Below are positions 53,971 to 61,963 of a DNA stretch of 64,000 bases, piece after piece. The notes beneath the pieces are model-generated. The model made no database searches, was not told the DNA's origin, and saw nothing but the letters and a program-made list of their open reading frames with translations. Position 1 is the stretch's first letter; each line of letters begins with the position of its first letter. Origin of the DNA: an uncultured Caulobacterales bacterium (GTDB taxonomy: Bacteria > Pseudomonadota > Alphaproteobacteria > Caulobacterales > Caulobacteraceae). A program made the translations under genes and the position numbers. The stretch covers positions 1 to 64,000 of the forward strand of contig CAILTK010000007.1 of assembly GCA_903837135.1 (NCBI GenBank), in the 5' to 3' direction.

Positions 53971-54291
53971 GTGAATGTGGAGATGATAGATCCGGTAAAG
54001 ACCGTAGTAAGCTCACCGTCGACCACCGCCGACCGCCGCGGAGGCGGGGACAGTCCCGCCGCCCCGGCCGCCGATGTCCCGCCCAAGGCGGCGACCCCGC
54101 CCCAGGCCGCGACGACGGACCAACCCCTTCGCCTCGTGGTGGAGCCCACCGAAAACGGCGCCAGCTATACCTACAAGCTGTTCGACCGAGCCACGGGTGA
54201 ACTGGTGATGGAGCTGCCCCTGGAGCGGGCGGCGAAGCTGAGCGAAAGCCCCGATTACACCGCGGGGCAGGTGATCAACGCGAAGGCCTGA
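53971..54291 (+). CDS. flaG: FlaG-like flagellar protein
   Basis: A 106-residue protein (GTG start at 53971; ATG 53983 is the alternative). The first half is a disordered Pro/Ala/Asp-rich stretch (DSPAAPAADVPPKAATPPQAAT). The last 50 residues fit FlaG (PF03646-like), with YKLFDRATGELVMELP near residue 71-86. FlaG influences filament length in other bacteria. It sits between the second and third flagellins. Confidence 0.78.
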   Translation: MNVEMIDPVKTVVSSPSTTADRRGGGDSPAAPAADVPPKAATPPQAATTDQPLRLVVEPTENGASYTYKLFDRATGELVMELPLERAAKLSESPDYTAGQVINAKA

Positions 54292-54322
54292 GGCCCTCGC
54301 CAGTCCGTGTTAGACCGCGTTC

Positions 54323-54356
54323 ATGGTTAACGGTCTGCACACCATCTTATGGTTAA
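54323..54356 (+). promoter_or_regulatory. Two CtrA-type boxes upstream of the third flagellin
   Basis: ATGGTTAA occurs at 54323-54330 and again at 54349-54356, 26 bases apart. It is the exact reverse complement of TTAACCAT, the CtrA-type box. In sequence this GC-rich, two identical 8-base sites within 34 bases are unlikely by chance. A sigma-54 match with exact spacing is absent here apart from a weak TGGTTAACGGTCTGCA overlapping the first box. Confidence 0.5.
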
Positions 54357-54441
54357 CGTCATCCTTGATGGGGTGGCGCGTTTCCGCATGCGCTCTTCAT
54401 CCCGCGCCGAGAACGGCCGCACGGGAGGGTAAGAAACACGC

Positions 54442-55278
54442 ATGACGTTGAACGTAAACACGAACTCCGCAGCCCTGGCGGCCCTTGCGGCGCTCAACCA
54501 GACCACCGACAATCTGGCGACGGTGAACGCCCAGGTCTCCAGCGGCCTGATGGTCGCCAAAGCCAAGGACAATCCCTCGGTCTATGCGATCGCCCAGTCG
54601 CAGCGCACCGATATCCAGGCCCTGTCCGCGGTGAGCGACGGGCTGAACCGGGCCCAGTCGATTTCGGACGTGGCCATTTCGGCCGGACAGACGGTGTCCG
54701 ACCTCCTCAACACCCTTAAGAGCGAAGCGCTCAGCGCGACGGAAGCGTCGCTGAGCACGGCGAGCCTCTCCGCTCTCAACTCCAACTTTCAGTCGACGCT
54801 CAAGCAGATCCAGCAGACGATCTCCGCCGCCAGCTTCGGCGGCGCCAATCTGCTCGACGGGACCTCGACCGCGGGCATCGGCTTCATGGCCAACGCGAAC
54901 GCCACCTCCACCATCACCCTGACGGGCCTCAATCTCAGCCTCGGCGGCTCGACCCTCACGGTGCCGTCCACGGCCGACATCTCCACCACCACGCACGCGA
55001 GCGCCGTGCTGAGCCTGGTGGAGGGTTCGGTGGCCAATGTGAACGCCGCCCTGGCCAGCCTCGGCGCCCAGAGCAGCCAGCTCGCCGCCCATTCGAGCTT
55101 CGTCACCACGCTTTCGGACGCCCTGACGGTGGGTGTCGGCGGCTTGGTCGATGCGGACACGGCGGCCGAGAGCGCCCGACTGACGGCGCTTCAGGTCCAG
55201 CAGCAACTCGGCGCCCAGTCGCTGTCGATCGCCAATCAGGCCCCGTCGATCATCCTGTCCCTGTTCCAGGGCCATTAG
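54442..55278 (+). CDS. Flagellin (third, divergent copy)
   Basis: A 278-residue flagellin of the same architecture but clearly divergent: MTLNVNTNSAALAALAALNQ, LMVAKAKDNPSVYAIAQSQRTDI and QQLGAQSLSIANQAPSIILSLFQGH. The central region is Ser/Thr/Ala-rich (ATSTITLTGLNLSLGGSTLTVP). Its promoter differs from those of the first two copies, so it may be expressed at another time or level. GGGAGGGTAAGAAACACG precedes the ATG. Confidence 0.92.
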   Translation: MTLNVNTNSAALAALAALNQTTDNLATVNAQVSSGLMVAKAKDNPSVYAIAQSQRTDIQALSAVSDGLNRAQSISDVAISAGQTVSDLLNTLKSEALSATEASLSTASLSALNSNFQSTLKQIQQTISAASFGGANLLDGTSTAGIGFMANANATSTITLTGLNLSLGGSTLTVPSTADISTTTHASAVLSLVEGSVANVNAALASLGAQSSQLAAHSSFVTTLSDALTVGVGGLVDADTAAESARLTALQVQQQLGAQSLSIANQAPSIILSLFQGH

Positions 55279-55339
55279 AGCTCGCTCCGATACGCCGGCG
55301 CTGCGCTTCCGGATCGAAACGGCGTCAAGGCAAAGCCCC

Positions 55340-55447
55340 AGAGCGCCGCATAAAAGGTGGGAACCGGCTTTCACTCCGGCGGCGCTCTAAACTTCAGACT
55401 CCAGAGCCAGCCATCCGCCCTTAAACGATTCCGTTTAAGGGCGGTTT
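55340..55447. terminator. Inverted repeat and bidirectional terminator between convergent genes
   Basis: CCGCCCTTAAACG at 55415-55427 pairs perfectly with CGTTTAAGGGCGG at 55432-55444 around ATTC, with TTT on the plus side and a few A residues inside the left arm. It can terminate the third flagellin and the opposing M23 gene. A second, wider inverted pair, AGAGCGCCGC at 55340-55349 and GCGGCGCTCT at 55379-55388, lies just before. Confidence 0.7.
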
Positions 55448-55450
55448 GCT

Positions 55451-56869
55451 CTAGCGTCCCTTGGACCCGCCGCCGAGGCTTTCGCGGCCGCGCAGGGAGA
55501 GGGCGGCCAGGTCGGTGGGGGCGGGCGGGCGCTCGCCGCCGGCCTTGTTCAGCAGGGAGTCGACTCTGGCCTTCTGGCTCCGGAAGGCGAGGAGCTCGCG
55601 TCCGCCCAGGATCACGCCCTGCGGCACCTTGGCGCTGGTCGGGTTCAACTTCTCGCCGCCCTTCATCACCTCGTAGTGAAGGTGGGGTCCGGTGGACATG
55701 CCGGTCGAGCCGACGAACGCCACCACCTGGCCCTGGGCCACATGCTCGCCGACGCGCAGGCCCGAAGCATAGCGCGACAGGTGACCGTAGCCGGTGGCCC
55801 AGCCGCCCTGGTGTTCGATCTTCAGCCAGTGACCGTAACCGCCGGCCCAGCGCTCTTCCTTGACGACGCCGGCGCCGGCGGCGAACACCGGCGTGCCGGT
55901 CGGAGCGCCGAAGTCGATGCCCGCGTGCATCCGGGTATAGCCCAGCAGCGGGTGCAGCCGCATGCCGAAGCTCGACGTCACCCGGGCCCCGTCGAGCGGG
56001 GTGCGCAGGAGGAACCCTTTGATGTTCTTGCCGAGTTCGTCGAAGTAGTCGACGTGTCCGTCGTTGTCGAAGCGGTAGAACCGCGTGGTCTGACCCTTGG
56101 CGCCGAGTTCGGCGTAGAGCAGATCGCCGGTCTCCACCGTGCGACCCGATTCGGTGACCTTGCGGTCGAACACCAGCTTGAATTCGTCGCTCGGATGGAT
56201 GTCCCGCGCGAAGTCGATCTTATGGCTGAACAGCTTCACCGCTTCGGCGACCATGCGGCTGTCCGCCCCGGCCTTCAGCGCGCTTTCGTACAGCGATCCC
56301 GACATGTGGCCGGCGGCCACCGTGGTCTCGTCACGGACCTTCTCCTCGAGCTCCCGCAGCTTCAGCGCGCCGTCGAAGGTGCGCGAGAGGGTCACGGCGC
56401 TCGCCGGGCCGGTCTTCATGGACAGGCCGATCAGGCGGATCGGTCCGCGATGGTCCCGCGGCGCGGCGACGACCGCCTGGAACGCCAGGCCCGCCTTGAT
56501 GTGGATGGTGTCGATGGCGCTGGCGAGCGTCTGCACCACGCTCTTGGCTTCGTCGGCGGTGACCCCGGTGCGCTCCACCGCGGCCTGCAGGGTCTCGCCC
56601 GACTGCACCTTCACCGGCATCGACACCGGCGCGGCCAGGCCGGGCCGGGTCTCGGCCGAGGCGAAGGCCTGGTGTTCGAGGGCCTTGGCCTGCAGCGGCG
56701 TCAGCAGCTTGGAATGCGGCCTGGCCGCCTCCTGAGGCGAGAGCAGGAGCGACAGTCCGACGCCCGCGGCGGCGGCGCCGAGAACAGCGACGGCGCCGGC
56801 GACCAGGGGAGGCGCCCGCGACGGCGTCTCACGAGGATCGAACGAGCGGCGCGGATCGAAGTTGGACAT
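55451..56869 (-). CDS. M23-family peptidoglycan endopeptidase
   Basis: A 472-residue envelope protein. It has one N-terminal membrane helix (about 21-44) followed by a 100-residue linker, a LysM-like/opacity-associated middle region (GETLQAAVERTGV at 91-103) and a C-terminal M23 domain. The zinc ligands are intact: His315 and Asp319 in HAGIDFG, and His396 and His398 in GPHLHYE. It is therefore likely an active endopeptidase that trims peptidoglycan cross-links. It converges with the third flagellin. Confidence 0.9.
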   Translation of the reverse strand: MSNFDPRRSFDPRETPSRAPPLVAGAVAVLGAAAAGVGLSLLLSPQEAARPHSKLLTPLQAKALEHQAFASAETRPGLAAPVSMPVKVQSGETLQAAVERTGVTADEAKSVVQTLASAIDTIHIKAGLAFQAVVAAPRDHRGPIRLIGLSMKTGPASAVTLSRTFDGALKLRELEEKVRDETTVAAGHMSGSLYESALKAGADSRMVAEAVKLFSHKIDFARDIHPSDEFKLVFDRKVTESGRTVETGDLLYAELGAKGQTTRFYRFDNDGHVDYFDELGKNIKGFLLRTPLDGARVTSSFGMRLHPLLGYTRMHAGIDFGAPTGTPVFAAGAGVVKEERWAGGYGHWLKIEHQGGWATGYGHLSRYASGLRVGEHVAQGQVVAFVGSTGMSTGPHLHYEVMKGGEKLNPTSAKVPQGVILGGRELLAFRSQKARVDSLLNKAGGERPPAPTDLAALSLRGRESLGGGSKGR

Positions 56870-57176
56870 CGGTCCCTGTGGGATGTGCGGTCCGAGGCGG
56901 CCGAGCGGCCCCGAAACGCTGGAACTGGACAGGCGAAGAGACTTCGACAGTCGGGCGCGTTCCCCGTCGGCGTCGAGTCCCGATCAGCCGACCATGCCGA
57001 GTGACGTCGGTAAGGGCAAGAAAGAATTAGGTTAAGCGGGGTTGACCAAGCCGTTTCGCGGCGATCGGCCGCGGTTTTTGGCTGCCGTCGCCGATCTTCG
57101 GTTGCGACGGCGTGCGCGAGCACCGACATAGGCGGGAGTACAGACGGCCTCCGGGCCGGCGCCGGGAGGCCCCATC
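56870..57176. other. 307-base divergent intergenic region
   Basis: It lies between the M23 gene and a small membrane protein gene. It is mostly GC-rich, with an AT-rich patch (GGCAAGAAAGAATTAGGTTAAG, about 57013-57034) that is the best promoter candidate for either side. No gene or strong hairpin seen. Confidence 0.4.
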
Positions 57177-57422
57177 ATGAAAAAACGCCTGGGGATGGGA
57201 TGGGGATTCTGGTTGTTGACGCTGGCGCTCGCGGCGCTGCTCGCGTTCGCGGTCTGGGGGTTCGCGACGGCGTGGCGCATGTCGGGCAACGCGCCTATCA
57301 GCGTGCACGGCTATGTGGCCCTGGGGCTCGGCGTGGTCCTCAGCCTGGCCCTCGGCTTCGGCCTGATGGGACTGGCCTTCTATTCCTCCCGACGCGGCTA
57401 TGACGATGATCAGGGGCGTTGA
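57177..57422 (+). CDS. Small two-helix membrane protein
   Basis: An 81-residue protein with two predicted membrane helices (about 11-32 and 45-69), a short polar loop (RMSGNAPISVHG) and a charged C-terminus (RRGYDDDQGR). It starts MKKRLGMGWGFWLLT. GGGAGGCCCCATC precedes the ATG. No family is recognised. The helix composition and ATG make it probably real. Confidence 0.65.
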   Translation: MKKRLGMGWGFWLLTLALAALLAFAVWGFATAWRMSGNAPISVHGYVALGLGVVLSLALGFGLMGLAFYSSRRGYDDDQGR

Positions 57423-57445
57423 CACGGCCTGTCCGCCCTCCGGGA

Positions 57446-57661
57446 TCAGACCCCTTGTCCGTCCCCGCGGGGGTCGGGGCCCAGATAGGTCAGTCGGACC
57501 TCGCGGCCGTCGAGCACCTGCTTGCCGGCGTCCTCGAAGGTGACGGTCACCCGCGGCCCGTCCACCGACTGCACCTGGCCCACGCCCCAGCCCGGCTGCT
57601 CCGGATGAAGGACGAGCACGCCAGGCTCGAGAAAGGTGTCGATGGTGTGATCCTGCGCCAT
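57446..57661 (-). CDS. DUF3553 protein
   Basis: A 71-residue protein with the DUF3553 core (VLHPEQPGWGVGQVQSV, TVTFEDAGKQVLD), an SH3-like fold also seen in CarD-type modules and in UvrD C-termini. Sequence GREVRLTYLGPDP closes the domain. The ATG at 57661 is preferred over upstream in-frame starts. It is divergent from chpT, and DUF3553 genes neighbour chpT in Caulobacter as far as I recall. Function unknown. Confidence 0.78.
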   Translation of the reverse strand: MAQDHTIDTFLEPGVLVLHPEQPGWGVGQVQSVDGPRVTVTFEDAGKQVLDGREVRLTYLGPDPRGDGQGV

Positions 57662-57822
57662 GCGCCCTTGTCGCATACCGCAGGCGGGATTAGCCATATC
57701 CGGCGTCACGTGTCTGCGTCGAGGAGACGACCCTGAGCGATCCTTACCCCCAAGCCGCCCGGGGTTCGGGCGAAGGCGAATGGTCGAAGGTTCTGGGTCT
57801 GGAGCCGGCGGCGGAGCAGGCC

Positions 57823-58449
57823 GTGAGCGCGCCCGAGCTCGCCGCCCAGCTGGCCGGCCGGCTGTGTCATGACCTGATCGCGCCCGCGTCCGCCATCATC
57901 TCGGGCTTCGACCTGCTCGAGGATCCCGCGATGGCCGACATGCGCGCGGACGCCATGAACCTGATCAAGGCGTCCGCGCAGAAGACGGTGGCCCTGGTCA
58001 CCTTCTCGCGCGTGGCCTTCGGCGCCTCCAATACCGCCGAGGATTTCGCGGCCGAGGATCTGCACCGGCTGGCCGAGAGCGTCTTCGGCTATGTCCGGGC
58101 CCAGCTCGACTGGGCCGTCGAGCTGCCGGTGTTCAACAAACCGGCGGCGCGGGCCATCCTCAACCTCGCCCAGATCGGCGGCGACGCGGTGCCGACCGGG
58201 GGCGTCGTGCGGGCGTCGGCTCACCGCGAAGGTCCCGATATCCTGATGTCCATGGAGGCGACCAGCCCGCGCGCGCGGCTTCGCGCCGAGACGCAGCAAG
58301 GCCTGCGCGGCGAGGCCCTGACCGAAGGCCTCGGCGGCTACTGGGTGCAGGCCTACTACCTGCACGCCTTGCTGAAGGCCGCCGGCGGACGCGTCGACGC
58401 GGTGACCGGGGAGGGGCGCGTGATCCTCCGTGCGCGCTGTCCGGCCTGA
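57823..58449 (+). CDS. chpT: Histidine phosphotransferase ChpT
   Basis: A 208-residue protein with the ChpT features: LAGRLCHDLIAPASAIISGFDLLEDP (phospho-acceptor His16 from the GTG start), DMRADAMNLIKAS, RVAFGAS and the C-terminal EGLGGYWVQAYYLHALL. In Caulobacter ChpT passes phosphate from CckA to CtrA and CpdR, so it is central to cell-cycle control. GTG 57823 is given as the start. A CTG at 57733, preceded by GAGGAG, would add 30 residues nearer to known length. Confidence 0.85.
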   Translation: MSAPELAAQLAGRLCHDLIAPASAIISGFDLLEDPAMADMRADAMNLIKASAQKTVALVTFSRVAFGASNTAEDFAAEDLHRLAESVFGYVRAQLDWAVELPVFNKPAARAILNLAQIGGDAVPTGGVVRASAHREGPDILMSMEATSPRARLRAETQQGLRGEALTEGLGGYWVQAYYLHALLKAAGGRVDAVTGEGRVILRARCPA

Positions 58450-58581
58450 TCGCCGGTTAACCCCGTCTCGAAATCGCCTCGACTATTTCGAGCGTTCAAA
58501 CGGCTCCTTAACCGCGACCTCCCATCATGCGCCGGCCGGGTTCTACCATCCGAACCGAAGACCATGCGAGGGGATCGCTGA

Positions 58582-58947
58582 GTGAAGACCTGCCTCGTCG
58601 TCGATGACAGCCGTGTGGTCCGTAAGGTCGCCCGCCGCATTTTGGAAAGCCTCGACTTCGAGATCATCGAGGCGGTGGACGGGGCCGACGCCCTGACCGT
58701 CTGCCGCGGCGCGATGCCCGATGCGGTGCTGCTCGACTGGCATATGCCGATGATGGATGGACTGGAGTTCCTCAAGCGTCTGCGCCAGGAGCCGGGCGGC
58801 GACGAGCCCGCGGTGGTGTTCTGCAGCGCCGAGAACAAGGCCGCTCGCATCCGCGAGGCGCTGGACGCGGGCGCCGACGAGTACATCATGAAGCCGTTCG
58901 ACGGCGAGATCGTGGTGGCCAAGTTCGGCGAGGCGGGGCTGCTGTGA
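58582..58947 (+). CDS. CheY-like single-domain response regulator
   Basis: A 121-residue receiver domain with CLVVDDS, the acceptor Asp52 in LLDWHMPMMDG, and the PF motif (YIMKPF) near 113. It has no output domain, as expected for a chemotaxis-type CheY. GTG start at 58582 after GAGGGGATCGCTGA. The stop overlaps the cheR start by 4 bases. It lies directly after chpT. TTAACC boxes sit at 58457 and 58508 in the gap before it. Confidence 0.87.
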   Translation: MKTCLVVDDSRVVRKVARRILESLDFEIIEAVDGADALTVCRGAMPDAVLLDWHMPMMDGLEFLKRLRQEPGGDEPAVVFCSAENKAARIREALDAGADEYIMKPFDGEIVVAKFGEAGLL

Positions 58948-59759
58948 ACGGGCCGGACCTCGACTTCCTCTGCGCCCTGGTGCGGGCCCGCTCGGGCCTG
59001 ATGCTGACCGGCGAGCGCGGCTTCTTCGTCGAGACGCGTCTGGCGCCGATCGCGCGGCGCGAAGGCCTGGCGTCGGTGTCGGAGGTGATCGAGCAGGTCA
59101 AGCAGCAGCCGTCCGGCGCCCTGGCGCGCGCGGTGGTCGAGGCGATGACCGTGCAGGAGACATCCTTCTTCCGCGACCGCCCGGCGTTCGGCGCGCTCGC
59201 CGAGGTCGTGCTTCGGGCCCTCGCCGCCGACCGGCCCGAGGGGCTCAGGGTGTGGAGCGCCGGCTGCGGCCAGGGGCAGGAGGCCTATTCGCTGGCCATG
59301 GCGATCGATGAGGCCGCGCCGCCGTTGCCGCCGGTCGAGATCCTGGCCTCCGATATCAGCACCGCCGCGCTGGAGAAGGCCCAGTCCGGCGTCTACACCC
59401 ATTTCGAGGTCCAGCGCGGACTGCCGATTCGCCGCCTCCTGCGCCATTTCGATGAACTCGAAGACGCCTGGCGCGTCTCGGCCGCCCTGCGCCAGCGCGT
59501 GCGCTGGATGCGGCTCAATCTGATCGACCCCTTCCAGGTGGACAGGGGCTATGACCTGATCCTCTGTCGCAATGTGGTTTCGTCCTTCGCCCCGGACGCC
59601 CGCGCGGCGACACTGGAGCGGCTCGAAAAGGCGGTGGCGCCCGGCGGACGGCTGATGCTCGGAGCCGGAGAGCCGGCGCCCGAGGGGTTCGAGCCGGTGG
59701 CCGGCGCGCCCTGTGTCTTCGGCCGCCGCAGTGAGATCACGCTCGTCAACGCGGCGTAG
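58944..59759 (+). CDS. cheR: CheR-type chemoreceptor methyltransferase
   Basis: A 271-residue protein-glutamate methyltransferase using S-adenosylmethionine. The N-terminal helical domain (about 1-75) precedes MTVQETSFFRD. SAM-binding motif I is RVWSAGCGQGQEAYSLAMA near 95-113. Motifs LASDISTAALEKA and YDLILCRNVVSSF are typical for CheR. GTG start overlaps cheY by 4 bases. There is no C-terminal pentapeptide-receptor-binding extension. Confidence 0.9.
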   Translation: MNGPDLDFLCALVRARSGLMLTGERGFFVETRLAPIARREGLASVSEVIEQVKQQPSGALARAVVEAMTVQETSFFRDRPAFGALAEVVLRALAADRPEGLRVWSAGCGQGQEAYSLAMAIDEAAPPLPPVEILASDISTAALEKAQSGVYTHFEVQRGLPIRRLLRHFDELEDAWRVSAALRQRVRWMRLNLIDPFQVDRGYDLILCRNVVSSFAPDARAATLERLEKAVAPGGRLMLGAGEPAPEGFEPVAGAPCVFGRRSEITLVNAA

Positions 59760-59885
59760 CCGGGCCCGGGGGCGAGCCGGGACGGGCGTCCGGGATGCGT
59801 GACTTTGGACACACCGCCAAGCCTTGCGGCCTGCGGAGGACGGCCCCGCGTTGCGGCGCGGGACGCAACTGCCTAATCCAGGCGC

Positions 59886-60800
59886 ATGGCCAACCCCCGT
59901 CCTTCCGTCGCGCGCGCGCTCCGCTGGAGGCTCGAGGCGCTGGCCTTCGATCTGGCGCGCGTGCTGACGCGGCCGTTCTCGATCGAGGCGGTTTCCGCGG
60001 CCGGCGGCTGGCTGTTTCGCCGCCTTGGTCCGCATACCCGCTCGGCCCGGATCGCCGCGCGCAACCTCGAACTCGCCTTTCCGGACTGGACGCCGGAGCG
60101 CCGCGCGGCCCTGCTCGACCAACAATGGGACAGTCTCGGCCGAACCTTCTTCGAGTTTCCGATCACCGACCGGCTGACCCCGGCGCGCGGGCGCGTGGAG
60201 ATGGTCGGGCGTGAGCGGCTGGTCGCCATCGCCGCCTCCGGCGCGCCCGCCATCCTGATCTCCGGCCATTTCGCCAACTGGGAGGTGATGGCCGCGGCGA
60301 TCGTCGACGCGGGGGTGCCCTGCCGGGTCACCTACCGGGCGGCCAACAACCCCTATATCGACAAGCGCTTCATCGAGACCCGCGCGCGCTACGGCGTGAC
60401 CCTGTTCGCGCCGAAGGGCGGGATCGGCTCCCGGGAGCTGCTGGAGACCCTGAAGGAGGGCCAGTCGGTCTCCTTCCTCAACGATCAGAAGTTCAACGGC
60501 GGCGTCGCCGCGCCCTTCTTCGGCCGCACCGTCTACACCGCCGGGGCGCCCACCCGGGTAGCCCTGCGGTTCGGCGCCGTGCTGCAGCCGATGTGGGTGG
60601 AGCGGCTGCCCAAGGCCCGTTTCCGGGTGACCGTCGATCCGCCGATCGAACTGACGAAAACCGGCGACCGCGAGACCGACGTGCGTGCGGGCGTGACGGC
60701 GATCAACGCCTACGTGGAGGAGCGGATCCGCCGCCGTCCCGCCGACTGGTTCTGGGTGCACAAGCGCTGGCCCGACGCGGATTACGCGGGTCTGTTCTGA
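59886..60800 (+). CDS. Lysophospholipid/lipid A acyltransferase (LpxL/HtrB family)
   Basis: A 304-residue acyltransferase that adds a fatty acid to lipid A or to a related lysolipid at the inner membrane. The catalytic motif is SGHFANWEV with His138 and Glu143. Other segments of the family are SARIAARNLELAFPDW near 63-78, QKFNGGVAAPFFGR and ILNDQK-like SFLNDQK. It lacks an evident N-terminal helix beyond a short amphipathic one. It follows cheR by 126 bases and appears to be separate. Confidence 0.87.
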   Translation: MANPRPSVARALRWRLEALAFDLARVLTRPFSIEAVSAAGGWLFRRLGPHTRSARIAARNLELAFPDWTPERRAALLDQQWDSLGRTFFEFPITDRLTPARGRVEMVGRERLVAIAASGAPAILISGHFANWEVMAAAIVDAGVPCRVTYRAANNPYIDKRFIETRARYGVTLFAPKGGIGSRELLETLKEGQSVSFLNDQKFNGGVAAPFFGRTVYTAGAPTRVALRFGAVLQPMWVERLPKARFRVTVDPPIELTKTGDRETDVRAGVTAINAYVEERIRRRPADWFWVHKRWPDADYAGLF

Positions 60801-61023
60801 CCCGGCCAGGTCAGGCGGCTCGCGCCAAGACGACGGAAGGCAGGCCGTCGGCGGCGAAAGGATGAACGCGGAATCCGCAAAGGGGGCGCGGCGCGCGCGG
60901 AGACCGATCCTGTGATCAGGTCCGCCGCATGCGAGGGCAAAGCGTCTCGCCGCGCGCGCCGCGCATTCTCCGCGACCTCTGCGTTAAATCCTTCGCTCCT
61001 CGCGTGAGGAGGCTCCAGAGCCT

Positions 61024-61578
61024 TCAGGCTTCGTCCCACTGCAGATTGTCTTCGCCGGCGCTGGTCGCGCCGCGACCGGGGGGCGGCTTGCCGTTGTCGG
61101 CGCCGCGCCGCCAGGGGCCGGTGTAGGCCGGGTCGTCCCGCCGGCGTCGGTCGGGTCCGAAATAGCCGGCGGACCGGATGAAGGGGCGGGGGCGATAGAT
61201 CACCGCCTGCAGCCGCTCGAGGACCGAGCGGGCGGTCAGGGGCTTGGCGACGAATTCAGTCACGCCCGCGTCCCGCGCCTCCACCACCCGGGTCTTCTCC
61301 GAGTGGCCGGTCATCATCACGATCGGCAGATAGGGGTTGCGGCTGTCCGGTGCGTTGCGAACCATCCGGGTGAACTCCACCCCGTCGATCGGAAACATCT
61401 GGAAGTCGACGATGGCCACGTCCGCAGCCCAGTCGCGCAGAGCCTCCAGCGCCTCGGCTCCGTCCCGCGTCTCGCGCACATTGCGCACGCCGACGCCGGC
61501 CAGCACCGTCTGAACGATGGCGCGCATGTGCTGGTTGTCGTCCACGAGCAGGACGCGGAGGTTCTCTAGGCCGCCCAT
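61024..61578 (-). CDS. Response regulator with receiver domain and disordered tail
   Basis: A 184-residue receiver protein. LRVLLVDDNQHMR holds the acidic pair, Asp58 in AIVDFQM is the acceptor, and EFVAKPL carries the conserved Lys. The last 60 residues are Arg/Gly/Pro-rich ([25 protein letters not shown]) and probably disordered. It resembles chemotaxis or cell-cycle response regulators of Caulobacteraceae with the same GPDRRR ending. Its target is not evident. Confidence 0.83.
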   Translation of the reverse strand: MGGLENLRVLLVDDNQHMRAIVQTVLAGVGVRNVRETRDGAEALEALRDWAADVAIVDFQMFPIDGVEFTRMVRNAPDSRNPYLPIVMMTGHSEKTRVVEARDAGVTEFVAKPLTARSVLERLQAVIYRPRPFIRSAGYFGPDRRRRDDPAYTGPWRRGADNGKPPPGRGATSAGEDNLQWDEA

Positions 61579-61702
61579 GCGATCAGTCCCTTCGCCGCCG
61601 ATGGCGGTCCGCGACGCTTAAACGCTTAACATTCATTTTCGCTCGCTTCCCGACCCTCTGGGCCTGGCGACCGGGATACCGGCCGCGCGGCGGTTGGCTG
61701 GC

Positions 61703-61921
61703 TCAAGCGGCGCTCTGAAGCTCTTTCCAACGCGTCAGCGCTTCCTCCGGCCCGGCGTAGGCCTCCTGCAGTTCCGCGTTCCAATACCGCAGCAACTCGA
61801 GCGGCACCTGGCGACCGGAAACGGCGCAGATCACATAACGGCCGGGCTTCAGCACCACGTATTCGCCGTCGCCGTAGTGTACGGCGGCCGGCCCATCGAG
61901 ATTTCGGTCGAATGCGTTCAT
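61703..61921 (-). CDS. DUF2093 protein
   Basis: A 72-residue protein beginning MNAFDRNLDGPAAVHYGDGEY, with RYVICAVSGRQVPLELLRYWN in the middle. This is the DUF2093 signature, a small family found next to xseA in alphaproteobacteria. The gene lies 42 bases downstream of xseA on the same strand. Function unknown. Confidence 0.87.
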   Translation of the reverse strand: MNAFDRNLDGPAAVHYGDGEYVVLKPGRYVICAVSGRQVPLELLRYWNAELQEAYAGPEEALTRWKELQSAA

Positions 61922-61963
61922 GAAGGGATTGTAATCCGTCTGCTGCGCCGCGCAAACGGCGGT

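Noticed and set aside
54374-54388. Sigma-54-like TGGCGCGTTTCCGCA upstream of the third flagellin
   Set aside because: Spacing between GG and GC is 9 bases, so it is not a functional match.
58457-58513. Two TTAACC hexamers before the cheY-like gene as CtrA sites
   Set aside because: A 6-base motif is expected by chance several times in a window of this size. Without the full box or the TTAA-N7-TTAA form it is not evidence.
58356-60761. Long minus-strand frame opposite cheY, cheR and the acyltransferase
   Set aside because: Complete, motif-bearing genes occupy the plus strand, and the antisense product has no recognised domain.
60801-61023. Possible repeat or gene between the acyltransferase and the response regulator
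   Set aside because: The 223 bases contain CTCTGCGTTAAATCC-type sequence that recalls dispersed bacterial repeats, but I find no clear inverted ends and no second copy in the window.
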